DNA of 34,398 nt from assembly GCA_030433135.1 (NCBI GenBank), contig JAUILF010000013.1:1-34398 (forward strand). The letters are read 5' to 3'. The translations under genes were made by a program, and so were the position numbers. This DNA is from Bacteroidia bacterium. GTDB taxonomy: Bacteria; Bacteroidota; Bacteroidia; Chitinophagales; Saprospiraceae. Below the pieces are notes generated by a model, which searched no databases, was not told where the DNA came from, and saw only the letters and a program-made list of their open reading frames with translations. This document shows positions 1-8,604 of this stretch, in pieces; position 1 is the first letter of the stretch, and each line of letters starts with the position of its first letter.

Positions 1-674
1 CTAACCGGACGTTGGTTCTTCATGCGGTTAAAGTCAAAGATGGACCGGTATGAATTATTGAGTAAATAGCAATCCAGGTCACCATCGTGGTCAAAGTCAA
101 AGAAAACCGCATGGGTACCATATCCAGGGTCATCCAGTCCATATTGGGCAGATTCTTCTTTGAATACAACTTTACCATCAGCCCCGAGACCCTGATTAAT
201 GAATAGTTCATTTTGCTTGTCCGATCCGTCGATATCCCCACTGTTGCAAACATAGATGTCCAGCCAACCATCGCCATTGATATCTGAAATGGTGACCCCG
301 GTAGACCAGGCCCGGGCTCCACCTACCCCCGCTGATTCTGTGATGTCTTCAAAAGTGAAATCTCCTTTGTTCAGGTACAGGCGGTTGGGGAGCATATTTG
401 CTGAGAAGTAAAGATCAAGCAGGCCATCATTGTTGATATCACCAGCAGCGATACCACCACCATTATAAAAATTGCGATAGGTATAGATGTTAAAATCTTT
501 GTCGTAAGCGAGGTTGTTGGCAAAGTCGATCTTTGTGTGAGCAGGTGAAAGCAATGAAAATCTGGGTGTCTCCGAGGTTGGTTGCTTTGACTGGCAAGAT
601 ATGGCCAGAAGGATTAATATTCCCAACCAGGGTTTGAAATACAGCTTATTATTTGTTACGGTATTCAGATTCAC
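1..674 (-). CDS. VCBS/FG-GAP repeat lipoprotein (partial, N-terminal part)
   Basis: I translated this frame by hand because it is missing from the ORF track. It starts with GTG at 674 and stays open to the left edge, so the C-terminal part lies outside the window. Residues 1-27 form a lipoprotein signal with lipobox AISC (Cys27). Acidic FG-GAP/VCBS calcium-loop repeats follow, such as DINNDGLLDLYF, DINGDG and DFDHDGDLDCYLLN. Proteins of this type (CRTAC1/ASPIC-UnbV-like) are surface beta-propellers often encoded beside SusC/SusD pairs in Bacteroidota. The start overlaps the stop of the upstream lipoprotein gene in the sequence GTGA, a 4-base overlap that suggests translational coupling, and there is no ATG nearby. 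The family call is firm. The ligand and the full length are unknown. Confidence 0.85.
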   Translation of the reverse strand, partial: MNLNTVTNNKLYFKPWLGILILLAISCQSKQPTSETPRFSLLSPAHTKIDFANNLAYDKDFNIYTYRNFYNGGGIAAGDINNDGLLDLYFSANMLPNRLYLNKGDFTFEDITESAGVGGARAWSTGVTISDINGDGWLDIYVCNSGDIDGSDKQNELFINQGLGADGKVVFKEESAQYGLDDPGYGTHAVFFDFDHDGDLDCYLLNNSYRSIFDFNRMKNQRPV

Positions 675-1246
675 TGGGCTCGTTCTTTCTCTGTCATTTT
701 TCTAAATGTAGGTAGATCAACAATATCTACGTTGACATATTGATCACTAAAACTGTATACAGAAATCCTTCTATTGCCGTCCATTTTGACATAGGCAGTT
801 CCCTTTTGTGGATCAGAGCTTGCTACTTCAATAAATCCGGGACCAAACCACTCCTCCATCAAAGTAAGTACTTCAGGCATAAGCTTAATTGCAAATAGGT
901 CTTTATTCCATGGCGACCAGGCTTCGTAAGTGAAGGTTATGGGCATAGAGACTATGGAGTCCTTGTAAAAGATCGGATAAAAATCCATAGCAGCAGGATT
1001 GTTGAAGTCCGTAACACGGTAGTAAACCGTAGTATTACTTGTCCCCTCTCTGACCAGTCCTTGTTTGTTCAGCTTCCAGCAACGGTCATAAAAATCCTTT
1101 GCAGGCATCCCCAGGTACAAGCCAAAGAAGAGACTGTCATGTCGGATGCCACTGGCTAACTCCCGCTCTTCCATTTGATAGTATTCGGAACTGTGATGGC
1201 AGGACACAACACCAATGAACATTATGAGCAAAAACAGGTGTTTCAT
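671..1246 (-). CDS. small uncharacterised lipoprotein (191 aa)
   Basis: This is a predicted lipoprotein. With the ATG at 1246 the protein begins MKHLFLLIMFIGVVSC, a classic lipoprotein signal with Cys16 as the lipidation site. The ORF track starts three codons upstream at a TTG (1255), which is less likely. The mature part is about 175 residues, polar and rich in aromatic residues, with no catalytic motif I recognise. It sits between the SusCD terminator and the VCBS-repeat lipoprotein and overlaps the latter by 4 bases, so the two are probably co-expressed. It may be an accessory surface or periplasmic factor of the neighbouring uptake locus, but that is context only. I cannot assign a function. 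Confidence 0.75.
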   Translation of the reverse strand: MKHLFLLIMFIGVVSCHHSSEYYQMEERELASGIRHDSLFFGLYLGMPAKDFYDRCWKLNKQGLVREGTSNTTVYYRVTDFNNPAAMDFYPIFYKDSIVSMPITFTYEAWSPWNKDLFAIKLMPEVLTLMEEWFGPGFIEVASSDPQKGTAYVKMDGNRRISVYSFSDQYVNVDIVDLPTFRKMTEKERAQ

Positions 1247-1338
1247 AAGAGTCAAAAATCAGAAGTAACAATATCCATTTTCAAACAAGGAGTTTGTACC
1301 GATTGGTAAATTTAGAAAGTTATCTATTTGCTTAATGG

Positions 1339-1348
1339 TGTTCGAACA
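1339..1348. promoter_or_regulatory. perfect 10-bp palindrome upstream of the small lipoprotein gene
   Basis: TGTTCGAACA is a perfect palindrome about 90 bases upstream of the lipoprotein start, between it and the SusCD terminator. It could be an operator, but a single 10-bp palindrome can occur by chance. No clear Bacteroidota -7 element (TAnnTTTG) accompanies it; the closest match on the minus strand is TAACTTTC. Confidence 0.2.
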
Positions 1349-1406
1349 TGGACTATCTGTGAGGTTTATTTACTCTGGATGCCAGGACTAAATTGACCAA
1401 AGATGA

Positions 1407-1442
1407 AAAGACCAGATGGAACAATCTTGCCATCTGGTCTTT
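1407..1442 (-). terminator. rho-independent terminator of the susCD operon
   Basis: A perfect 13-bp stem (CCATCTGGTCTTT and its complement) encloses a 10-base loop. Read on the minus strand, the stem runs into CTTTTC, giving a short U-tract. The hairpin begins about 24 bases after the SusD stop codon. It separates susCD from the downstream lipoprotein/VCBS genes, which would then need read-through or their own promoter. Confidence 0.85.
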
Positions 1443-1465
1443 CCTGATATCTATTGAGATTTGAA

Positions 1466-3028
1466 CTAGTACCCCGGATTCTGTACCAGGTTTGCATTGG
1501 CATCGGTCTGTGCTTTTGGGATTGGAAATAAAGACAGGTGTTCATCACCGGCGGGCTTTTCCCACCACTCGTCATCCCATACACCAAATCGTATCATATC
1601 GGTACGACGCACTGCTTCAGCAAACATTTCCCGTCCTCGTTCAGCCAATAAGTCTTCGGCAGTCAATTCTGTAAATCCACTAATACCTGCTCTGGTACGA
1701 ATTTGGTTAACCAGGTCAAGGGCTTCGGCATTGCCTGCATCCATACGCCACAATGCTTCGGCACGCATTAAAATGACATCAGCATATCGAAACATGGGAT
1801 AATCGTTATTCATGTTTTCCAGTCCTCCAATTTCAAATTCAAATTTTGACACTCTGGCACCGGCCTCTCTCCAGGCTTCGGGGAAAAGTTCATTTACTTC
1901 GGCCCTGATTGTAAACGGAACTCCATCCGGATCGGTTCCACTGGCTGCGGTACCGGCATCTTCCAGGCGAACTTTTCCGGAAACGTCCCATTGTGGACCC
2001 ACTAGGAAGTTGCCTCTAACCGTGGATGGTCCTTCTTCTGTGTTTGGCTCACCTTTTCGAAGATCATCATCCGAATAGGAATTGTAAAAGTCCTCTACGG
2101 TACACCATCCATTCCAGGGTTGGGCCTGCAAATTATAGGTTTGTTGATTGAGATAGCTTAATGTCTGCATAACCAGGTTAAATCCATTTGCAAAAATGGC
2201 ATCGTAAGGTATCGCCCAGATGTTTTCGAGCGATCCTTCATTATCAACATTGAAGTTGTTGAAGTAATCCGGTTCAAGACTAAAATTACCCGAGCTTATG
2301 ATTTGCTCACAGACATCGGCCGCCTTTTGCCATTCCGGAGTTCCGGTGTAGACTTCGGCATTCAAATATAGTTTTGCCAGGGCAGTTTGTATGACCATTT
2401 GATTGACCCTGCCATAGGTGCTGGCATCAACATTAGGACTGGCATCAGGCAGGGCAGCGAGGAGTTCTGACTCTACAAAAGCATATACCTCTGACCGTGA
2501 ATTGGTCGGAGGGTTTGGGTCTGCATCGGCAAAAGAAGTTACAATGGGAACATTACCATAGATATCCATAAGCCATAAATAGAAAATGGCCCTCAATCCT
2601 TTCAACTCACTGATAAATGGATCGGTGAGAGGATTTTGCAATTCTTCAAACTGAAAGATCAACCTGTTGCACGAATTAACACCACCAAACAGGAAACCCC
2701 ATGCTCCATTCACAGTAGGATCTTCTGGGGTCCACTTGTGTTGATGTAGTCTCACCCAGTGACCACCATCACCCCAGTCAGGGCCACGGGTTGGAACCAC
2801 CATTGCGTCGGAAGATATTTCCTGAGATTGCATCATGTTGCCGGCATATCCGTATAAGGAAGTGTATGCGGCTCCCAGTGCTGATATGAGTTCTTCTTCA
2901 GTCTTAAAAAAGTTGTCAGCTGTGACCTCACTGAACACTTCTTCTTCGAGATCAGTACAGGCAGGTACTACCACCAGGCATATTACAGCGAGCAGTACTA
3001 TTTTTATGTGATATATGTATTTTTTCAT
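1466..3028 (-). CDS. SusD/RagB-family nutrient-binding outer-membrane lipoprotein
   Basis: SusD-type proteins are surface lipoproteins that cap their partner TonB-dependent channel and capture glycans, peptides or other nutrients. The 520-residue length is typical. Residues 1-24 are a lipoprotein signal ending VPAC (Cys24), followed by the usual acidic start and the FSEVTADNFFKTEEEL region seen at SusD N-termini. The helical TPR-like body and the C-terminal signature (RRTDMIRFGVW, then FPIPKAQTDANANLVQNPGY) are diagnostic of RagB/SusD. The gene starts 21 bases after the SusC stop, so the two form an operon, and the terminator at 1407-1442 closes it. No glycoside hydrolase or peptidase flanks the pair in this window, so the substrate cannot be read from context. 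Confidence 0.95.
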   Translation of the reverse strand: MKKYIYHIKIVLLAVICLVVVPACTDLEEEVFSEVTADNFFKTEEELISALGAAYTSLYGYAGNMMQSQEISSDAMVVPTRGPDWGDGGHWVRLHQHKWTPEDPTVNGAWGFLFGGVNSCNRLIFQFEELQNPLTDPFISELKGLRAIFYLWLMDIYGNVPIVTSFADADPNPPTNSRSEVYAFVESELLAALPDASPNVDASTYGRVNQMVIQTALAKLYLNAEVYTGTPEWQKAADVCEQIISSGNFSLEPDYFNNFNVDNEGSLENIWAIPYDAIFANGFNLVMQTLSYLNQQTYNLQAQPWNGWCTVEDFYNSYSDDDLRKGEPNTEEGPSTVRGNFLVGPQWDVSGKVRLEDAGTAASGTDPDGVPFTIRAEVNELFPEAWREAGARVSKFEFEIGGLENMNNDYPMFRYADVILMRAEALWRMDAGNAEALDLVNQIRTRAGISGFTELTAEDLLAERGREMFAEAVRRTDMIRFGVWDDEWWEKPAGDEHLSLFPIPKAQTDANANLVQNPGY

Positions 3029-3049
3029 TTCTGTCTTCTTTTTATGCTC

Positions 3050-5998
3050 TTAGAATCCCAGGTTTAATCCAAAAGTGAAGCCCCGAGCTGTGAAATAGGT
3101 GTTTCTTCGGTCGATACCGGGAGCCAATGCCCCAAAGTCACTTCCGTCATCTTCCAGTCGTGGTTCAGGTGAAACTCCGGTATAATTGGTGATGGTAAAC
3201 AGGTTCTGTCCGGTAACAAACACCCGGATCTTACTGAAGCCTCCCGGTAGACTTTCCTGCCTGATAGTATAACCAATAGTCAAGTTATCTAACTTGAGGA
3301 AGTCTGCACTTTCCACATGATAGCTGGAAAATTGAGGTTGATCTGTCAGGTCGGCAACATTGCTCGAGGTTCTCAAGATATTGTAGGCGCTGATCTGGCT
3401 GGGAGCCTCATAAAAGGCACGGAAAGTATTGATCATTTCATGTCCAAATACTCCCCGGAAGAATACATTGACATCGAAATTGCCAAAGTTGAAGTTGTTG
3501 TTGAAGCCAAGGTTGAATTTTGGGAAACCATTACCGATAACAGCTCTATCCTGAATGTCATCAATGTCACCACTTCCATCTACATCTACAAAATTCCATA
3601 AACCATCTTCACCGACTGGTTGATCTTCGTTGATCACCAGACCCCATAATTGACCTATGGGTGCTCCTTCTTCAAGTCTGATCAGAGGAGTACCATTTTG
3701 CCCGGGTGACCCCAGGTTGGCACCATCCCGAAAACCTCCAAGGCTGACTCCCCGGCTGGCATCAGTTAGAGATACCAGTTCAGGTGTAAACCATCTACTA
3801 CCTGTGAAGTTCATTTGCCAACTACCTGAACCCAGAGGAACCGTGTAACCTAAACTCAACTCGATTCCGGAATTATTGACTTCACCGACGTTAAACCAGG
3901 TAGATCCAAAAAGATTAGGTGGAACAGGAACATTAAAAAAGAAAATACCATCCTTGGTGGTTGAGTTGTAATACTCAAGTGATCCCGTCAACCTATAGTC
4001 CATCACGGCAAAATCAACACCTATATTAATATCGCTTTTGGTTTCCCATTTCAGATCCGGGTTCGCATTGGACACAGGCCCGAAACTTTGCACAAATTCA
4101 CCATTGTAATAGAAATTGTTAGTGGGACCAAAGCGCTGTAAGGAAAGCAGGCTTTCTCCGACATTATTACCGGTAACACCATATCCGACTCTTAATTTCA
4201 GCTGGTTAAGTCCAGCGAGGCCAACAGCTCTAACCAGGTCAACGCCTCCACTGACTGCCGGAAACCACCCCCACTTGTTGTCCTCTCCAAATCGTGAAGA
4301 GCCTTCACGGCGTAAACTTGCGGTAAGAAAATAGGTGTCAGCAATGTTCAGGTTTGCTCTTCCAAAAAAGGCGATCAATTTGCTACTGGTTCTGTTCGAA
4401 CCCACGGTTCCGTTTCCTTTGTCAAAGTCCAGAGCTGCACCTGCATTATTGTACTGAAATGCATCAGTTAAAAAATTGCCACCTTGCAGACCGAAACCTT
4501 CGTAATCATAATCCTGGTACTCGTAGGCACCCAGAATTGATAAACTGGAATTTCGACCGAGGTCGGTGTTAAAATTTCCCTCAATTCGAAAAAGTCTATC
4601 CTGTTCTTCGCTGTTGAAACGCTCAACCCGACCATTGGCATTTTCGCCCACCCAAAAACTGTTTTTGTCAAAATATCTGGACTGGTTGAGGTTGACATTT
4701 TGTTGAGAATAAAATAGAGCCACAGATAGTGTGCGGGTGAGATTATATTCACCCCGGATATTTGCGGCCAGAGTCTTTTCTGTTTCGAGATTGGAGTTTT
4801 GCTCAATGATGGCTACCGGATTGTAATAGTCAAACAATACCTGCTGGGCATAACCATCCCATCGTTCATTGTCATCTCTTACCGGTGAGGTAGGATTGTA
4901 TATGGTAGCATACCTAAAGGCTTCTTCTCTTCCCAGATTAGAATCCTCATTAGTGGTGGCAATATTGGCAGTAATGGTCATGCGATCATTGAAGGCTTTT
5001 TGAATCACATTACCCCTGAAATTCAATCGTTGGAATCCTGTTGTCCGGGCAATTCCCTGGACGTCCCTGAAGTTTCCGGAAAGCCGGTAAGTCGTTTTCT
5101 GAGATCCTCCACTTAGGGATAAGTTGTGTGTCTGGGTAATACCGGTCTGCATGATTTCATCAAACCAGTCTGTACTGTGGCCCAGATCATTTCCTCCGCC
5201 AAAGTTGCGGTATTCATCGGCATCTAATACATCTGTAACGTTGTCAACTACCTCAAAGGTAACCTGTCCCGTATAGTTGACGATGGCTGACCCAGCTTGC
5301 CCTTTCCGTGTAGTCACGAGAATAACTCCTGATGCACCCCGTGTACCGTAGATGGCAGCAGCTGAGGCATCTTTCAGTACATCCATTGACTCAATATCCT
5401 GCGGGTCAATGCTATTAAGGTCACCACCCAGTACACCATCGATGACAATGAGTGGCTCGGTACTGGCACCAATGGTAGACAAACCTCTCAATCGGATGTC
5501 AAAGCCACCATTCGGATTCGATCCTGGTCGGGCTATCACCAAACCACCTACCTTACCCTGTAGCAACTGTGTCGGATCATTAACATTGCCCTGGTTGAAA
5601 TCGTCTGCATTGACATGAGCAATAGATCCGGTCACCTCTTTTGCTTTTTGAGTTCCGTAACCAGTTACTACTACTTCCTCCAATTCCGTACCGGCGGTCA
5701 GTGACACGTTCACTTCATCACTGGTTCCAATGGTAATTTCCTGGGCTGTATACCCAGTGTAGGAAACATAAAGGATGGTAGCATCTTCGGGGACCTCAAG
5801 TGAATAGGCTCCGTCGAAATCAGTTACAGTTCCGATAGTAGTCCCTTGCACCAGTATACTTGCTCCGATGAGTGGATCACCGGAATCCTGGTCAGTGATT
5901 ACCCCGGTGATTGTTCGTTGTGCCATACCTTGAAAGCTCAGCATGCAAAACGCAAGGACAGGGAGGACCAGTCCTCTCAGGTAAAACCTAGATTTCAT
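3050..5998 (-). CDS. SusC/RagA-family TonB-linked outer-membrane transporter
   Basis: This is a TonB-dependent importer that pairs with the SusD protein encoded next. Residues 1-27 are a signal peptide ending MAQ. A carboxypeptidase-regulatory-like domain follows at about 28-105 (RTITGVITDQDSGDPLIGAS). The plug domain begins with LEEVVVTGYGTQ and includes the SusC signature DVLKDASAAAIYGTRGASGV. The rest is a 22-strand-type barrel ending in an aromatic residue (FTFGLNLGF). At 982 residues it is within the normal size for the family. It is first in the operon and preceded by a 590-base intergenic region that should hold its promoter. No sigma/anti-sigma pair is adjacent, so it is not an obvious ECF-regulated system. 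Confidence 0.95.
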   Translation of the reverse strand: MKSRFYLRGLVLPVLAFCMLSFQGMAQRTITGVITDQDSGDPLIGASILVQGTTIGTVTDFDGAYSLEVPEDATILYVSYTGYTAQEITIGTSDEVNVSLTAGTELEEVVVTGYGTQKAKEVTGSIAHVNADDFNQGNVNDPTQLLQGKVGGLVIARPGSNPNGGFDIRLRGLSTIGASTEPLIVIDGVLGGDLNSIDPQDIESMDVLKDASAAAIYGTRGASGVILVTTRKGQAGSAIVNYTGQVTFEVVDNVTDVLDADEYRNFGGGNDLGHSTDWFDEIMQTGITQTHNLSLSGGSQKTTYRLSGNFRDVQGIARTTGFQRLNFRGNVIQKAFNDRMTITANIATTNEDSNLGREEAFRYATIYNPTSPVRDDNERWDGYAQQVLFDYYNPVAIIEQNSNLETEKTLAANIRGEYNLTRTLSVALFYSQQNVNLNQSRYFDKNSFWVGENANGRVERFNSEEQDRLFRIEGNFNTDLGRNSSLSILGAYEYQDYDYEGFGLQGGNFLTDAFQYNNAGAALDFDKGNGTVGSNRTSSKLIAFFGRANLNIADTYFLTASLRREGSSRFGEDNKWGWFPAVSGGVDLVRAVGLAGLNQLKLRVGYGVTGNNVGESLLSLQRFGPTNNFYYNGEFVQSFGPVSNANPDLKWETKSDINIGVDFAVMDYRLTGSLEYYNSTTKDGIFFFNVPVPPNLFGSTWFNVGEVNNSGIELSLGYTVPLGSGSWQMNFTGSRWFTPELVSLTDASRGVSLGGFRDGANLGSPGQNGTPLIRLEEGAPIGQLWGLVINEDQPVGEDGLWNFVDVDGSGDIDDIQDRAVIGNGFPKFNLGFNNNFNFGNFDVNVFFRGVFGHEMINTFRAFYEAPSQISAYNILRTSSNVADLTDQPQFSSYHVESADFLKLDNLTIGYTIRQESLPGGFSKIRVFVTGQNLFTITNYTGVSPEPRLEDDGSDFGALAPGIDRRNTYFTARGFTFGLNLGF

Positions 5999-6588
5999 TG
6001 AATTTTACGTTTAGTTGAAGTAATTCTATAGCAGTTTCATACAGCTTCTCACGGTAATAATGTTAATAAAAAATTAAGAAAGCACCATGAGAATGGGCGA
6101 ATATATTTTAGAAGCCCTAATGCATTTGTTGGACTATCAGGATATAAGGTACTGGCAACGAAGGTTGTATATGTCAAAATAAATGTTTTGCAGATTTTTT
6201 GTAATCAGACTACTTTCATATGCTTAGGTTAGTATTAAAATTGTTAGTACTGCCATGGGTGTGAGATTCCATATAAAATAGGTAGATATTAGTGATAGAC
6301 AGATGTTAATCTTGTTGGCACTATTTGGTACTCTTTCATGTAATATTGGACTCTTTACAGTTGTTAAAAACTGTTAAAATATCACCATTGTAAATAGATG
6401 GTTTAAGCTCGGTTTGGGCCAGGCTATTTGCGTTTTGTTAATGTTGGGGAGTTCTCAAAAAGGTTCGATTCGAGAAGTCGTTTCTATGGCCGTGAAAATG
6501 AAGGGTGTATGATTTTGTTGGTAGTATGTGGTTAACATGTTAAATATAATATGTAAATTATGTTGCAACGGAATAAGCTCTAATTTCC
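5999..6588. promoter_or_regulatory. divergent intergenic region between susC and comEC
   Basis: This 590-base AT-rich region contains no credible gene and should carry the divergent promoters for susC (minus) and comEC (plus). On the minus strand TATATTCG at 6105-6098 resembles the Bacteroidota -7 element TAnnTTTG, but I see no matching -33 TTTG. A perfect palindrome TTAACATGTTAA lies at 6532-6543, about 45 bases before comEC. A short direct repeat of GTTAAAA occurs near 6360-6380. No tRNA, riboswitch or small RNA is recognisable. Confidence 0.4.
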
Positions 6589-8604
6589 ATGCAGACCATC
6601 TTACGCCAGAACCCACTCCTGCGGACCACATTTGCCGTCCTTTTAGGAGTTTATCTGGGGTACTACACGGAAATAGCCAACTATATTTCATTACCTATAC
6701 TGGCAGCTCTGGCAGTTGTTTTGCTTGTACTCCATTATTTTACGAGGGGTCGCCAGCACGACCTGGCAGGTGGGATTCTGTCCATCGCGTCATTGATAGG
6801 AGGAATGTGCCTGGTGGTTCAACAATTTCCTTCCACACAAGTAAGCCACTTTTCACACTTCCTTCTGGATGAGAATGAGACCTACATACTTATCACATTT
6901 GTCAATGACAACAGGATAGAAGGAGAGGTTCTGGAGATTAATGGAAATAGGTCCGAGGGGAAAGTGGTAGTTTATCTATGGTCGTTATCAGACACTTCAA
7001 TTTCGGTGAGCGACCTGGTCTATGCTGATCTTGAAATAAGATCTATTGATCAGCCTGTAAATCCCGCGGGTTTTAATTATCGAGATTACTATGCTTCGAG
7101 GGGCATTTTCCATCAGGCTAATATCAGGAAAGCCCCTTTCGTTGTTGCCAGGCAATACCAAGGAAGTCTATGGGGTTGGTTTGCCAGGTTGAGAAGTAAG
7201 GGGGAGACATTGCTAAATTCCACGCCAATGAGGGATGAAGAACTGGCTCTGGCAAAAGCCCTTTTGTTGGGTGACAAGAATGACATACCTGACGAGATGA
7301 AACAACGCTATGCCTCCACAGGTACCATGCATATTCTAGCGGTTTCAGGCCTGCATCTGGGCATACTTTATCTCATTATACGCAGTGTTATAAACCCATT
7401 TTTTAGCAGATTCCGGCGTGGATTAGTACTACAAAGCCTCATTTTGGTAATCATTCTCTGGAGCTATGCAATCGTAGTGGGAGCCACATCAAGTGTGTGT
7501 CGGGCTGCGGCTATGTTTACTCTATTCGAAGGGAGCCAGCTTCTGTCGAGGCGGACCTACCCGGTGAATTCTCTATGCGCAGCTGGTCTGATTTTGATGG
7601 TATTTGATCCACTTAGTGCGCTCTCTGTGGGCTTTCAATTATCATTTTCGGCAGTGTTGGGGATTATAGTTTGTTATCGCTCCATTGAAAAGCTCCTCAT
7701 TATTGAGAATAATATTGGTCATAAGATCTGGCAGATGATTTCCGTTTCAATTGCCGCTCAATTGTTTACCTTGCCGTTGGCCGTTTTCTATTTTCATCAA
7801 TTCCCACTTTACTTTTGGATTTCCGGTTTGGTGGCCATTCCTTTGGCGTTTGCGACGTTGTTGACCGGTTTTCTTTTATTTGCCTTTTCCTGGATCCCGG
7901 CAGTTGTCCTGGTCATGGGCTGGATACTGGCCAGGATTACCTGGATGATGAATGCCTGGATTTCCTTTGTTGAAACTTTTCCGGGGGTAGTGTTAAAGGA
8001 GCTCTGGATTGATCACACCCAGTTATTCTTACTATTTGCACTTATAGGAGGAATAGCGCTTTTTCTATGTACGAGAGGAAAAACGGCACTTCTCGTTATG
8101 ATTGGGTTATTGTGTATCAGCGAGGTTTATGCTTTGGTGGACAAGTACAAACTGACGAAGGAAAAAGAGCTGGTCATATATGCAAACTTTCGTTATCCTG
8201 ATGCTGACCTGTTTGTTAATCGGCACGTGTTCCCCTTATCGAATGCAGTGATGGAAAGTTCCAGGGCCAGTGACAGGTACCGGGCAGCACGAAGGACCCT
8301 GCGGCAACTTGACTACAGTAGCCTGGATGGCGATTTGGTGATTGTGGATGGTTTGCAGCTATACTCGTCAAACCTGGAGTACGATGAATCTTTCCTACCT
8401 CAATCTGTGGATGTGGTTTGGCTACGCTCGGAACCCATCGTGGAAAATTTGCTACACTTTTTGCCTCTTGATCCGTGGATTGTACTGGATGGATCACTGC
8501 CTCCCTGGGTAAGTAAAAACAGTTACGAAAGACTTGATGAAGCGGGTTTTCGAGTACATGATATTCGCAGTCAAGGTGCTTTTCGTTACAAACTGGAACC
8601 ATGA
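6589..8604 (+). CDS. comEC: ComEC/Rec2-family DNA-uptake channel
   Basis: ComEC forms the inner-membrane channel that passes single-stranded DNA into the cytoplasm during natural transformation. The 671-residue protein starts with two or three membrane segments, then a DUF4131-like OB-fold region (about 80-200). The multi-pass competence domain follows and contains the hallmark ILAVSGLHLGI near residue 250 and GATSSVCRAAAMF near 300. The last ~150 residues after the final membrane helices are short and I see no HxHxDH metallo-beta-lactamase motif, so the C-terminal nuclease-like domain found in many ComEC proteins is absent or degenerate. The next gene starts inside the stop codon (ATGA), which indicates a two-gene operon with the helix-hairpin-helix protein. 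Confidence 0.92.
   Translation: MQTILRQNPLLRTTFAVLLGVYLGYYTEIANYISLPILAALAVVLLVLHYFTRGRQHDLAGGILSIASLIGGMCLVVQQFPSTQVSHFSHFLLDENETYILITFVNDNRIEGEVLEINGNRSEGKVVVYLWSLSDTSISVSDLVYADLEIRSIDQPVNPAGFNYRDYYASRGIFHQANIRKAPFVVARQYQGSLWGWFARLRSKGETLLNSTPMRDEELALAKALLLGDKNDIPDEMKQRYASTGTMHILAVSGLHLGILYLIIRSVINPFFSRFRRGLVLQSLILVIILWSYAIVVGATSSVCRAAAMFTLFEGSQLLSRRTYPVNSLCAAGLILMVFDPLSALSVGFQLSFSAVLGIIVCYRSIEKLLIIENNIGHKIWQMISVSIAAQLFTLPLAVFYFHQFPLYFWISGLVAIPLAFATLLTGFLLFAFSWIPAVVLVMGWILARITWMMNAWISFVETFPGVVLKELWIDHTQLFLLFALIGGIALFLCTRGKTALLVMIGLLCISEVYALVDKYKLTKEKELVIYANFRYPDADLFVNRHVFPLSNAVMESSRASDRYRAARRTLRQLDYSSLDGDLVIVDGLQLYSSNLEYDESFLPQSVDVVWLRSEPIVENLLHFLPLDPWIVLDGSLPPWVSKNSYERLDEAGFRVHDIRSQGAFRYKLEP

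Noticed and set aside
20-322. 100-aa minus-strand ORF from the track
   Set aside because: It is in the wrong frame; the real reading frame here is the VCBS-repeat lipoprotein that runs off the left edge.
6455-6500. tRNA T-arm-like string GGTTCGATTCG
   Set aside because: The flanking bases do not form a T-stem and no acceptor or anticodon arm can be drawn.
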